A DNA stretch of 64,000 nucleotides from Methylocaldum marinum (GTDB lineage: Bacteria; Pseudomonadota; Gammaproteobacteria; Methylococcales; Methylococcaceae): the NCBI RefSeq assembly GCF_003584645.1, contig NZ_AP017928.1, positions 4,726,833-4,790,832 of the forward strand, read 5' to 3'. A program made the translations under genes and the position numbers. This document shows, piece by piece, positions 51,492-60,319 of the stretch. The notes under the pieces are model-generated. The model made no database searches. It worked only from the letters and a program-made list of their open reading frames with translations, and had not been told where the DNA came from. The number at the start of each line of letters is the position of its first letter. The first letter of the stretch is position 1.

Positions 51492-53282
51492 ATGGCTTCC
51501 ACCGCGTCGGCAGACAGTGCGATGAAGGCGGGGAAGCCGAATGCCGGTGCTGCCGTCGGCGAGCTCCGGCGTCGTTTCGGGAATGACGCGTTTACCGTTC
51601 AAGCCGTCTTTGACGGCATACCGACCCTCTGGGCGAGTAAGGAGCGTATCGTCGAATGCCTGTCTTTTCTGAAGCGGGAAATCGAGCGGCCTTACCTCAT
51701 GCTGTTCGATCTGACCGCGGTGGACGAGCGCCTGCGTCAAAACCGGCATGGGCTCCCGGCCAGTGATTTCACGCTGATCTATCATCTCCTGTCTTTCGAT
51801 CGGAACGAAGATATTCGTCTCAAGGTCGCTTTGCCCGAGGACGGTTTGAGCGTGCCGAGCATTGCCGGACTCTGGCCAAACGCCAACTGGTACGAGCGCG
51901 AAGTGTTCGATATGTTCGGGATTCGCTTCGAAGGGCACCCGAACCTCCGCCGCATTCTGATGCCGCCCACCTGGAGAGGTTATCCGCTGCGCAAGGATCA
52001 TCCGGCGCGCGCCACCGAAATGGGCCGGTTCACGCTGTCCGAGCGAAAGCAGGAGGCGGAGCAGGAGGCCTTGCGCTTCGTGCCGGAAGAATGGGGCATG
52101 AAGCGGGAGAAGGACGACGTCGATTTTCTGTTTCTCAATCTCGGCCCCAATCATCCCAGCGTGCATGGCGTGTTCCGCATCGCTCTGCAACTCGACGGCG
52201 AGGAAATCGTCGATGCCGTGCCCGACATTGGCTATCACCATCGCGCCGCGGAGAAGATGGGAGAACGCCAGTCCTGGCACACCTACATTCCCTACACCGA
52301 CCGCGTCGATTACCTCGGCGGCTCGCTGAACAACCTGCCTTACGTTATGGCGCTGGAAGCGATGGCCGGCATCGAGGTGCCGCCCAGGGCGCAGATGATT
52401 CGGGTGATGATCTCGGAGTTCTACCGGATCAACAATCACCTCCTGTTTTACGGCACTTTCGCACAGGACGTGGGCCAACTGTCGCCGGTTTTCTACATGT
52501 TCGTCGATCGCGAGCGGGTCTTCGAGATCATCGAGGCCATAACCGGCGGGCGCATGCACTCCAGTTTTTTCCGTATCGGCGGCACGGCGATGGACCTGCC
52601 CGAGGGCTGGGACAAGAAGGTGCGGGAATTCGTCGATTATTTCCCGAAGCGGCTGACGCATTACGACAAGATGGTCCTGGGCAACAGCATCCTCAAGCGG
52701 CGCACCCAGGGCATCGGCGTCTACTCCACCCGGGAGGCGATCGACTGGGGCGCGACCGGGCCGGGGCTGAGGGCGACCGGATTCGCCTGGGACTATCGCA
52801 AGGCAAGGCCGTATTCCGGCTATGAGAATTTCGAGTTCGAGATTCCGTCGGGGAAAAACGGGGACTGCTACGACCGGTGCCGGGTTCGGGTCGAAGAAAT
52901 GCGGCAGAGTCTCCGAATCATCGAGCAATGCCTGAACAACATGCCGTCGGGACCCTACAAGGCGTTTCATCCATTGACGACGCCGCCGCCGAAAGCGCGG
53001 ACCATGCACGACATCGAAACGCTGATCCAGCACTTTCTGAACGTCAGCTGGGGTCCTGTGATTCCGGCCGGCGAGGGGTCGGCCTGCGTGGAAGGAACCA
53101 AGGGGCTCTATCGGTATTACCTGACCAGCGACGGCAGCACGATGTCCTATCGTACCCGCGTCCGTACCGCTTCGTTTCCCCATCTTCAGATGATTCCGCT
53201 GATGTCGCGCGGCCTCATGATCGCCGATCTCATCGCGATTCTGGGGAGTATCGATTTCGTGATGTCGGATGTGGATAGGTGA
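51492..53282 (+). CDS. nuoC: NADH-quinone oxidoreductase fused subunits C/D
   Basis: 596 residues from ATG 51492 (GTG 51483 possible). NuoC covers about 1-185, with ANWYEREVFDMFGIRFEGHPNLRRILMP. NuoD covers about 210-596, with LNLGPNHPSVHGVFRIAL, DIGYHHRAAEKMGERQSWHTYIP and the terminal MSDVDR. The C-D fusion is found in E. coli and many gammaproteobacteria. It forms the quinone chamber with NuoB. Unusually, more than 1 kb of unrelated DNA separates it from nuoE. Confidence 0.96.
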   Translation: MASTASADSAMKAGKPNAGAAVGELRRRFGNDAFTVQAVFDGIPTLWASKERIVECLSFLKREIERPYLMLFDLTAVDERLRQNRHGLPASDFTLIYHLLSFDRNEDIRLKVALPEDGLSVPSIAGLWPNANWYEREVFDMFGIRFEGHPNLRRILMPPTWRGYPLRKDHPARATEMGRFTLSERKQEAEQEALRFVPEEWGMKREKDDVDFLFLNLGPNHPSVHGVFRIALQLDGEEIVDAVPDIGYHHRAAEKMGERQSWHTYIPYTDRVDYLGGSLNNLPYVMALEAMAGIEVPPRAQMIRVMISEFYRINNHLLFYGTFAQDVGQLSPVFYMFVDRERVFEIIEAITGGRMHSSFFRIGGTAMDLPEGWDKKVREFVDYFPKRLTHYDKMVLGNSILKRRTQGIGVYSTREAIDWGATGPGLRATGFAWDYRKARPYSGYENFEFEIPSGKNGDCYDRCRVRVEEMRQSLRIIEQCLNNMPSGPYKAFHPLTTPPPKARTMHDIETLIQHFLNVSWGPVIPAGEGSACVEGTKGLYRYYLTSDGSTMSYRTRVRTASFPHLQMIPLMSRGLMIADLIAILGSIDFVMSDVDR

Positions 53283-53289
53283 GGGGGAT

Positions 53290-53448
53290 ATGTCGTTTCC
53301 TAAAAGCTTATTCGCGGAAAGTAAGGTTATTGATTTAGTCGGCGGGTTTGAGATGGTGGCAGCCGGCGCTGCCGGTTATTTTGAATGCGGAGTTCGCCCA
53401 TGGATACCAGAACCCGAAGAAGCAATCGCGCAGGGATTCCTTCTATAG
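53290..53448 (+). CDS. Small open frame after nuoCD, doubtful
   Basis: 52 residues from ATG 53290, with GAGGGGG just before it, starting 8 bases after the nuoCD stop. It reads SFPKSLFAESKVIDLVGG, then EMVAAGAAGYFECGVRPWIP. I recognise nothing in it. It may be a chance frame or part of older inserted DNA to the left of the cassette. Confidence 0.25.
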   Translation: MSFPKSLFAESKVIDLVGGFEMVAAGAAGYFECGVRPWIPEPEEAIAQGFLL

Positions 53449-53483
53449 CCGATGCTAGCTAATGTCAGCTTATGGAGAACATT

Positions 53484-54038
53484 ATGAAAAATTTGAAAGA
53501 AATATTGATTAGTGCGGGCGAGATTGATAAATACTTCGATGGAAAAGTTCCAGTTAATCTTTGGCGAGCAAAAAACTTGAACGCAAAGGGGCCTATCTTT
53601 GGTATGGTGGAGCAGAAAATTATTCGAAATAATGGCAAAGTTAGACCAGCTGACATAACTATTTATAAAAAAGATGGAGTGGATTGGGTCTCTGTAAAAG
53701 ACCGTCCTCGCGGGATCAGTACATTCGATAGACCGAATGTTTTTGCGCGAGGAAGGTGGGATTATTACAAAATACCGACTGGAACAGATATACCTAGTGC
53801 TTAATTGCACTAATCAGTAAATACAAAAATTTAAGCAAAATCATTTTTTTATGTGAGATTTATGCATCGTTTATTTTTGCAATTAAGCACTAGCGGCTTG
53901 GCCATTGTAGAAGATGGATTTAACATCGCCTTGGGTGCAAGGCATTATACGATTGCTCCAGCCTTCGACATGCCTCTCAATCAGTTTAAAAATTTGCTAA
54001 ACACATTGGCTCAATTGTTGGTAAGAGAGAGTGCGTAA
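53484..54038 (+). pseudogene. Tse2-like toxin gene, interrupted by a 92-bp inverted-repeat element
   Basis: Starts at ATG 53484 (GGAG upstream). It reads VPVNLWRAKNLNAKGP, GKVRPADITIYKKDGV, GISTFDRPNVFARG and IPTGTDIPS, then hits a stop inside an insertion. After the insertion the frame resumes with GLAIVEDGFNIALGARHYTIAP. Removing 92 bp plus one CTAG joins TDIPS directly to GLAIVED and gives about 152 residues, ending at TAA 54036-54038. From memory of P. aeruginosa Tse2 (158 residues), the order LYRA, PDI, STFDR-like, PDGTDIPP, ATHYTIMP and the spacing from GTDIP to HYTI agree. Tse2 is an ADP-ribosyltransferase-fold NAD-dependent toxin. Confidence 0.75.
53798..53889. mobile_element. 92-bp MITE-like element with 12-bp perfect terminal inverted repeats
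   Basis: TGCTTAATTGCA at 53798-53809 is the exact inverse of TGCAATTAAGCA at 53878-53889. The four flanking bases on both sides are CTAG (53794-53797 and 53890-53893), a target duplication. The interior is AT-rich and non-coding. It lies within a toxin gene whose frame is restored exactly when it is removed. CTAG duplications are known for some IS5-group elements, so an IS5-type transposase may have moved it. Confidence 0.85.
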
Positions 54039-54262
54039 TGAATATAAGCAATAATATGGCTCCTGTGGTAATCCAAGCAATTTTGGATGCAATTAAATTT
54101 AATCAAGCATTGCTGGAAAGTGAGACATTGAGAGATGTCGAGGATCATGAAGAGTATCTTATGAGCCTTGGTATCCTGCTGAGCCACGCTGAAGATGAGT
54201 ATAAAAAAATAGAAAAGGAAATTGGAATACCACTGTCTCAACTTACTGGTAGAGAAAGCTAA
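54038..54262 (+). CDS. Tsi2-like immunity / antitoxin protein
   Basis: 74 residues, starting at ATG 54038, which overlaps the toxin TAA by one base (TAATG). It is small, acidic and fully helical, with MAPVVIQAILDAIKFNQALLE and LMSLGILLSHAEDEYKKIEKE. Tsi2 of P. aeruginosa has 77 residues and, as I recall it, the same two-helix spacing and a similar start (MN..., AIQ...). It is intact. It would neutralise the toxin, now apparently unmade, and may still guard against related toxins. Confidence 0.65.
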   Translation: MNISNNMAPVVIQAILDAIKFNQALLESETLRDVEDHEEYLMSLGILLSHAEDEYKKIEKEIGIPLSQLTGRES

Positions 54263-54314
54263 CAAAAATCTCCAGCCGACGCTAAAAGCGCGTGGCTGAT
54301 GTTAGCGTTAGCTT
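54256..54314 (+). other. attC site (59-base element) of an integron cassette
   Basis: The outer arms AAGCTAAC (54256-54263) and GTTAGCTT (54307-54314) are perfect complements. The inner arms CAGCC-G-ACGC (54273-54282) and GCGTGGCTG (54290-54298) pair fully with one extrahelical base, G278. The loop is TAAAAGC. Total length is 59 bp. This is the R''-L''-L'-R' layout recognised by integron integrases. The stop of the antitoxin gene falls at its start, as is usual in cassettes. Confidence 0.8.
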
Positions 54315-54329
54315 CCTAGGGAAGCCTTC

Positions 54330-54827
54330 ATGAGCGAAGCCCTTGTCTTGAACGAACAGGAAACCGCCGAAATCCTCGCGGCCGCGGGGCATTACCCGAA
54401 TAAGTCCGCCGCCTCCGTCGAGGCGCTCAAGATCGTGCAGAAACATCGCGGCTGGGTGTCGGATGAAGTGCTGAAATCCGTCGCCGGGCTCTTGGACATG
54501 TCGCCGGACGAACTGGATGGGGTGGCGACGTTCTACAACCTGGTCTTTCGACGACCGGTCGGCGAGAACGTCATCCTCTGCTGTGACAGCGTAAGCTGCT
54601 GGATGCTGGGGGCTGACCGAATCCGCGAGCGTCTGTCCCAGAGGCTGGGTATCGGCTTGGGCGAAACCACGGCGGACGGACGTTACACGCTGCTGCCGAT
54701 CGTTTGTCTCGGCGCATGCGATCGCGCGCCGGTGCTGATGGTCGGCGATGAACTGTACGAAGACGTGGATGAATCGAAAATCGACGAATTCTTAAAAAGG
54801 TACGGCGAAGCATGGACAAACCGCTGA
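54330..54827 (+). CDS. nuoE: NADH-quinone oxidoreductase subunit E
   Basis: 165 residues. The N1a 2Fe-2S ligands appear as LCCDSVSCWMLG and IVCLGACDRAPVLMV. The helical N-terminus KIVQKHRGWVSDEVLKSVAGLL is typical. It lies 15 bases after the cassette attC and overlaps nuoF. Its expression must either read through the cassette or use a promoter within it. Confidence 0.95.
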   Translation: MSEALVLNEQETAEILAAAGHYPNKSAASVEALKIVQKHRGWVSDEVLKSVAGLLDMSPDELDGVATFYNLVFRRPVGENVILCCDSVSCWMLGADRIRERLSQRLGIGLGETTADGRYTLLPIVCLGACDRAPVLMVGDELYEDVDESKIDEFLKRYGEAWTNR

Positions 54828-56086
54828 CGCAGAACATCAAGCCCGATCGCTCGCCGGTGACGCTGGACGAATACCGCCGCGCCGGCGGTTACCAGGGTCT
54901 GACCAAGGCCGTGACAGAAATGGCGCCCCAGGATGTCATCGCCGCCGTGAAGGATTCGGGATTGCGCGGTCGCGGTGGCGCCGGGTTTCCCACCGGCGTC
55001 AAATGGAGCCTGGTGCCGCAGGGCGAATCGGCGGGGCAGAAATACGTGGTGGTGAATGCCGACGAGATGGAGCCCGGCACGTTCAAGGATCGTCTGCTGA
55101 TGGAAGCCGACCCGCACCAGCTCGTAGAAGGCGTGGCCATCGCGGCTTATGCCGTGCAGGCCGATACGGCGTACATCTTTCTCCGGGGCGAATACCATCT
55201 TCCCGCCCGCCGGTTGGAACAGGCCTTGCGGGAGGCCCGCGACGGCGGTTATATCGGCGAGCACGTCCTCGGTTCGGACTTCAAGCTGGAGATTCATCTC
55301 CACACCAGCGCCGGGCGTTATATCTGCGGGGAGGAAACCGCGCTTCTGAACTCTCTGGAAGGGAAGCGCGCCATCCCGCGGGCGAAGCCGCCGTTTCCCC
55401 AGGTCAGCGGGCTGTGGGGCCGTCCGACCGTGGTCAACAACGTCGAAACCTTCTGCAACGTGCCCCATGTCATTCGCAACGGCGTGGACTGGTACCGGGG
55501 CCTGGGTCGCGGCGAGGATACCGGCACCAAGCTGTTCGGCGTGAGCGGCCGGGTCAGAAAACCGGGCTTGTGGGAACTGCCCATGGGCACGCCGATCCGG
55601 GTGCTGATCGAGGAGTGCGCCGGCGGCATGCGGGAAGGGGTTGCGCTGCGGGGCTTCCTGCCCGGCGGCGCATCCACGGATTTTCTGCTGCCCGAGCACC
55701 TGGATCTGCCCATGGACTATGACGCGATCATGAAAGCCGGCAGCCGGCTCGGAACCGGTACCATGATCGTGCTGGACGATCGGACCTGTCCGGTGCGGCT
55801 GGTGCTCAACCTGGAGCGGTTTTTCGCGCGGGAATCCTGCGGCTGGTGCACCCCGTGCCGGGACGGGCTGCCTTGGGTGGTCGCGATACTCGAAGACCTG
55901 CTGGCGGGAAAAGGCCGGCCGGAGGACCTGGATCAGCTCGAACAACTGGCGCGGCTGATGGGGCCAGGCAATACCTTCTGTGCGCTCGCGCCCGGTGCCG
56001 CGGAACCTTTGCAGAGCGCTCTAAAATTTTTCCGGGCCGATTTCGAACGCTATTTGAAACCGGCATCGAGCGCGAGGGTGGCCTGA
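54812..56086 (+). CDS. nuoF: NADH-quinone oxidoreductase subunit F
   Basis: 424 residues, overlapping nuoE by 16 bases. The NADH/FMN site is SGLRGRGGAGFPTGVKW, with VVVNADEMEPGTFKDR and AYIFLRGEYHLPA following. ESCGWCTPCRDGLPW and NTFCALAPGA provide the N3 4Fe-4S ligands. It accepts electrons from NADH. Confidence 0.97.
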   Translation: MDKPLTQNIKPDRSPVTLDEYRRAGGYQGLTKAVTEMAPQDVIAAVKDSGLRGRGGAGFPTGVKWSLVPQGESAGQKYVVVNADEMEPGTFKDRLLMEADPHQLVEGVAIAAYAVQADTAYIFLRGEYHLPARRLEQALREARDGGYIGEHVLGSDFKLEIHLHTSAGRYICGEETALLNSLEGKRAIPRAKPPFPQVSGLWGRPTVVNNVETFCNVPHVIRNGVDWYRGLGRGEDTGTKLFGVSGRVRKPGLWELPMGTPIRVLIEECAGGMREGVALRGFLPGGASTDFLLPEHLDLPMDYDAIMKAGSRLGTGTMIVLDDRTCPVRLVLNLERFFARESCGWCTPCRDGLPWVVAILEDLLAGKGRPEDLDQLEQLARLMGPGNTFCALAPGAAEPLQSALKFFRADFERYLKPASSARVA

Positions 56087-56101
56087 CACAGGGTGCGAAC
56101 C

Positions 56102-58780
56102 ATGGCGAAGATCACCGTAGACGGCCAGACCCACGACGTAAAAGCAGGCGAGAACCTGCTCAAGACCTGCTTGTCCTTGGGGCTGGATCTGCCTTATTTC
56201 TGCTGGCACCCGGCCCTCGGGTCCGTGGGCGCCTGCCGGCAATGCGCGGTGGTACAGTACAAGGACGAGAGCGACACCCGGGGGCGGCTGGTCATGGCCT
56301 GCATGACTCCGGTGGCCGAGGGTCTCCGGGTTTCGCTGGAAGCGCCCGAGGCACGCGAATTCCGCGCCGGCGTCATCGAATGCCTGATGACCAATCATCC
56401 TCACGATTGCCCGGTGTGCGAGGAAGGCGGCGAGTGCCATCTACAGGACATGACGGTGATGACCGGGCATACTTTTCGCCGCTACCGGGGCTTGAAACGC
56501 ACTCACCGAAATCAATACCTGGGGCCGTTCATCAATCATGAGATGAACCGCTGCATCGCCTGTTACCGCTGCGTCCGCCTTTACCGGGATTATGCCGGAG
56601 GCAAGGACCTGGATGTGTTCGCCTCCCGCAACCGGGTTTATTTCGGGCGCTTCGAGGACGGCGTCCTGGAAAACGAGTTCAGCGGCAACCTGGTCGAGGT
56701 TTGTCCTACCGGCGTTTTCACCGACCGCCCCTTCAGCCGGCATTACGTCCGGAAATGGGATTTACAGCACGCGCCTTCCGTGTGCGTGCATTGCGGGGTC
56801 GGGTGCAACACCAGCCCCGGCGAACGCTACGGAACGCTCAGGCGGATCGTCAACCGCTATCACGGCGAAGTGAACGGTTATTTTCTGTGCGATCGCGGCC
56901 GCTTCGGCTACGGATTCGTCAACAGCGAGCGGCGCATCCGCCAACCCCTGCTTCACGGAGACACGATCACCGCGGAAACGGCTCTGGCCCATTTCAGAAG
57001 CTTGATTGGCGGCCATATGATCGGAATCGGATCTCCCCGCGCTTCGCTGGAAGCCAATTTTGCCCTGCGGGAACTGGTCGGCGCGGCAAATTTCTATGCC
57101 GGCCTTTCGCAAGGCGAGGCCGCGCTGGCGGCGGCCGTTCTGGAGGTGCTGCGGCACTGGCCGGTCCGTGTTCCTTCCTTGCGGGAGGTGGAGCAGGCGG
57201 ATGCCGTTCTGATCGTCGGCGAGGACGTGGCGAATACCGCTCCGCGCCTGGCGCTCGCGCTGCGCCAGGCGGTGCGGAACCGCGCATTCGAACGCGCCGA
57301 CCGGCTCAAGATCCCGCGCTGGCAGGATGCGGCCGTGAGAGAGGCGGCTCAAGACGAAAAGAGCCCGCTGTTCGTCCTGGCGTCGGGCGCCACCCGCCTG
57401 GACGATATTGCCGAGTCAGTGTTGCCTGGGACGCCGGAAGACATCGCGCGGCTGGGTATGGCGGTCGCCCGCCGGATCGATCCGAACGCACCGGCGGTGC
57501 CCGATCTCTCGGAAGCGGACGCGCATCTCGCGGAATGCATCGCCGGCACTCTCGGCTCCGCGGCGCGTCCTTTAATCGTATCGGGCACCGGCTGCGGAAG
57601 TCTCGCCGTGGTCCGGGCGGCCGCCAATATCGCCCATGCCCTGGCAAACCGGCGCGGGGGCAGCGCAAGCGATTTGTGCTATGTGGTGCCGGAATGCAAC
57701 ACGCTGGGGCTGGCGATGATGGACGGCCGCAGCGTCATGGATGCATTCGCCGCGGCGAAAGCCGGCGACTTGGACACCGTGATCGTGCTGGAAAACGATC
57801 TCTACCGCCGGACAGACGGCGGGGCCGTGGACAGCTTTTTCAACGGCACCCGGCATGTGGTCGTGATCGACCATATCCGCCACGGCACCGCGGCCAAGGC
57901 CCAACTTTTGCTTCCGGGCAGCACCTTTGCCGAAACCGAGGGGACCCTGGTCAGTCTGGAGGGGCGGGCGCAGCGGTTTTATTCGGTCATGCCGGGCGGC
58001 GGCGAAATTTGCGACAGTTGGCGCTGGCTATCGGATGCCGCGGGCGCCCGCTGGTTGTCCGTCGATGGGCTCACCGCGGTCTGTGCCGCGTCACTGTCGG
58101 GATTCGGCCCGATTCGGGACGCCGCCCCGCCGGCGGGCTTTCGCATCGAAGGCGAGAAAATTCCGCGTCAGCCGCACCGTTATAGCGGACGGACCGCCAT
58201 GAACGCGCACCGCGACATTCACGAGCCCAGGCCGCCGGACGATCCGGATTCGGCGCTGGCGTTTTCCATGGAAGGCGCGAATGTGGACGTGCCGCCGGCC
58301 CTGTTGCCTTTCGCCTGGGCGCCGCGCTGGAATTCCCATCAGCAGGCCGTCAACAAGTTCCAGGACGAGGTGGGTGGCTCCTTGCGCAGCGGCGATCCGG
58401 GCGTGAGATTGTTCGAAACTCCGGAAACGCCGGAGCCCCGCTGGTTCGACGAAGTGCCCTCTCCGTCGCGCGACCGGACCCGCTGGCGCGCCATACCGCT
58501 GTATCACGTTTTCGGCAGCGAGGAACTGAGCGCGCTGTCTCCGTCCTTGACCGAGCGGGTGCCGGCGGCTTACGCCGCGCTGCATCCGGACGATGCGAAC
58601 AAGCTGGGTGTCGCCGAAACCTTGGCGGTGCGCTTGAACGAACGCCTGGTGCGCTTGCCGCTGAGGCTGGAAGCGTCGCTGCCCAGGGGCGCCGTCGGCA
58701 TCTCCGTGAGTCTTCCCGGCCTCTACCGCAGCGATTTTCCGGCGTGGGTCGCCATCGAAACCGAAGGAGACCGGCCATGA
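56102..58780 (+). CDS. nuoG: NADH-quinone oxidoreductase subunit G
   Basis: 892 residues from ATG 56102 (GTG 56093 possible). The N-terminal 2Fe-2S domain is PYFCWHPALGSVGACRQCAV. His-Cys and 4Fe-4S motifs are in HPHDCPVCEEGGECHLQD, RCIACYRCVRLYRDYAGG and EVCPTGVFTD. A molybdopterin-oxidoreductase-like domain follows, with an extra cluster region VCVHCGVGCNTSPG, and a long C-terminal part to the end. It is the largest peripheral-arm subunit. Its TGA overlaps the nuoH ATG. Confidence 0.95.
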   Translation: MAKITVDGQTHDVKAGENLLKTCLSLGLDLPYFCWHPALGSVGACRQCAVVQYKDESDTRGRLVMACMTPVAEGLRVSLEAPEAREFRAGVIECLMTNHPHDCPVCEEGGECHLQDMTVMTGHTFRRYRGLKRTHRNQYLGPFINHEMNRCIACYRCVRLYRDYAGGKDLDVFASRNRVYFGRFEDGVLENEFSGNLVEVCPTGVFTDRPFSRHYVRKWDLQHAPSVCVHCGVGCNTSPGERYGTLRRIVNRYHGEVNGYFLCDRGRFGYGFVNSERRIRQPLLHGDTITAETALAHFRSLIGGHMIGIGSPRASLEANFALRELVGAANFYAGLSQGEAALAAAVLEVLRHWPVRVPSLREVEQADAVLIVGEDVANTAPRLALALRQAVRNRAFERADRLKIPRWQDAAVREAAQDEKSPLFVLASGATRLDDIAESVLPGTPEDIARLGMAVARRIDPNAPAVPDLSEADAHLAECIAGTLGSAARPLIVSGTGCGSLAVVRAAANIAHALANRRGGSASDLCYVVPECNTLGLAMMDGRSVMDAFAAAKAGDLDTVIVLENDLYRRTDGGAVDSFFNGTRHVVVIDHIRHGTAAKAQLLLPGSTFAETEGTLVSLEGRAQRFYSVMPGGGEICDSWRWLSDAAGARWLSVDGLTAVCAASLSGFGPIRDAAPPAGFRIEGEKIPRQPHRYSGRTAMNAHRDIHEPRPPDDPDSALAFSMEGANVDVPPALLPFAWAPRWNSHQQAVNKFQDEVGGSLRSGDPGVRLFETPETPEPRWFDEVPSPSRDRTRWRAIPLYHVFGSEELSALSPSLTERVPAAYAALHPDDANKLGVAETLAVRLNERLVRLPLRLEASLPRGAVGISVSLPGLYRSDFPAWVAIETEGDRP

Positions 58781-59721
58781 GCCTGGGGTCGCCGTTGGAT
58801 ATCGTCGGCATACTCTCGGCGCTGATCGGGGTGGCGGCGCTCTTGATCTGGGTGGAACGCCGGCTGCTCGCCATCTGGCAGGACCGCCTGGGTCCCAATC
58901 GCGTGGGACCGCTGGGTTTGTTCCAGGTGGTCGCCGATATGCTCAAGATTCTGAGCAAGGAAGACTGGATCCCGCCCTTCGCCGACAAGCCGGTATTCGT
59001 GCTCGCTCCGGTCCTGATCATGGCCAGCATGCTCGCCGCTTTCGCGGTGATTCCCGTTGCGCCGGACATCGGGATCATCGATTTCGACTTCGACCTGCTT
59101 TATGTGCTGGCGGTCCTGGCGCTATCGGTATACGGCGTGGTGCTGGCCGGTTATGCCTCGAACAGCAAATACTCGCTGATCGGTTCCCTGCGGGCAACGG
59201 CGCAAGCCGTCAGTTACGAGGTGTTTCTGGCGATGTCCGCCCTGGGGGTCGTCATGTTGGCCGGAACCTTCGATTTGCGTGCGATCGTCGAAGCGCAGCG
59301 GGACCGGTGGTTCGTGGTACCTCAGTTTCTGGGATTCGTCCTGTTCTTCATCGGGTTGCTCGCGGAAACCCATCGCACGCCGTTCGATTTGCCGGAAGCG
59401 GAAAACGAACTGGTAGCCGGCTACCACACCGAGTATTCCGGCATGAAGTTCGGTATGTTCTTCGTGGGCGAATATATCGGCGTCACCCTCGGGTCGGCCT
59501 TGATTGTCACGCTGTTCTTCGGCGGCTGGATGGGACCGGTATTGCCGCCCCTGGCCTGGTTCGTCATCAAGACCGCTTTTTTTATCGTGCTGTTCATCCT
59601 GGTGCGCGGCGCTCTGCCGAGGCCGCGCTATGACCAGCTCATGTCGTTCGGCTGGCTAGTGATGCTGCCGCTGGCCTTCCTGAATCTTCTGGTCACGGGG
59701 GCCGTCATCCTATGGCAATAG
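58777..59721 (+). CDS. nuoH: NADH-quinone oxidoreductase subunit H
   Basis: 314 residues with eight membrane helices. ERRLLAIWQDRLGPNRVGP and LAETHRTPFDLPEAENELVAG are the conserved quinone-site loops; the E-helix GYASNSKYSLIGSLRATAQ is also clear. It starts in an ATGA overlap with nuoG. Confidence 0.97.
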   Translation: MSLGSPLDIVGILSALIGVAALLIWVERRLLAIWQDRLGPNRVGPLGLFQVVADMLKILSKEDWIPPFADKPVFVLAPVLIMASMLAAFAVIPVAPDIGIIDFDFDLLYVLAVLALSVYGVVLAGYASNSKYSLIGSLRATAQAVSYEVFLAMSALGVVMLAGTFDLRAIVEAQRDRWFVVPQFLGFVLFFIGLLAETHRTPFDLPEAENELVAGYHTEYSGMKFGMFFVGEYIGVTLGSALIVTLFFGGWMGPVLPPLAWFVIKTAFFIVLFILVRGALPRPRYDQLMSFGWLVMLPLAFLNLLVTGAVILWQ

Positions 59722-59782
59722 CGCATCCGACGAACCGGGAGCGGACTTCGCCCGCATCGCCGATAAGCCCGGGTCAGCCGTT

Positions 59783-60310
59783 ATGCTGAAAGATTTTTAC
59801 TCCCAGTTCCGGACCCTATGGACCGTGTTCCGGCACACCTTCACCAAGGCCGACACGGTGCAATACCCGGAGCAGAAGCCCGCCTTGTCCCCGCGTTATC
59901 GCGGAAGAATCGTGCTGACCCGCGATCCCGACGGGGAAGAACGTTGCGTGGCCTGCAACCTTTGTGCGGTGGCGTGCCCGGTGGACTGCATCGCCCTGCA
60001 GAAAACCCAGGACGAACACGGCCGCTGGTATCCGGAGTTTTTCCGCATCAATTTTTCACGCTGCATCTACTGCGGTTTTTGCGAGGAGGCCTGCCCGACC
60101 TACGCCATTCAACTGACGCCGGACACGGAAATGGGCGAATACGACCGCCGCAACATGGTTTACGAAAAGGAGCATCTGTTGATCGACGGAACCGGAAAGT
60201 ATCACGATTACAATTTCTACCGGGTTGCCGGAAAGAGCGTGGGCGGCAAGGACAAGGGCGAGGCCGAGAACGAGGCGCCGCCGGTGGATGTCAGGAGTCT
60301 CTTGCCTTAG
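59783..60310 (+). CDS. nuoI: NADH-quinone oxidoreductase subunit I
   Basis: 175 residues. Two 4Fe-4S motifs, CVACNLCAVACPVDCIAL and CIYCGFCEEACPTYAI, carry clusters N6a and N6b. The terminal extension (GGKDKGEAENEAPPVD) is variable in the family. Confidence 0.96.
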   Translation: MLKDFYSQFRTLWTVFRHTFTKADTVQYPEQKPALSPRYRGRIVLTRDPDGEERCVACNLCAVACPVDCIALQKTQDEHGRWYPEFFRINFSRCIYCGFCEEACPTYAIQLTPDTEMGEYDRRNMVYEKEHLLIDGTGKYHDYNFYRVAGKSVGGKDKGEAENEAPPVDVRSLLP

Positions 60311-60319
60311 GAGAACGAG

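Larger units (their letters stand above)
53455..54314 (+). mobile_element. Lone integron-type gene cassette inserted in the nuo operon
   Basis: A block of AT-rich DNA between nuoCD and nuoE, ending in a well-formed attC (54256-54314). The left junction is proposed at the GCTAGCTAA near 53454, a degenerate GTTAGCT-type core. It carries a split toxin gene and an intact antitoxin gene, both in the direction of attC, the usual cassette layout. No integrase is in the window, so this may be a stray cassette inserted at a secondary site. The left limit is uncertain. Confidence 0.7.
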
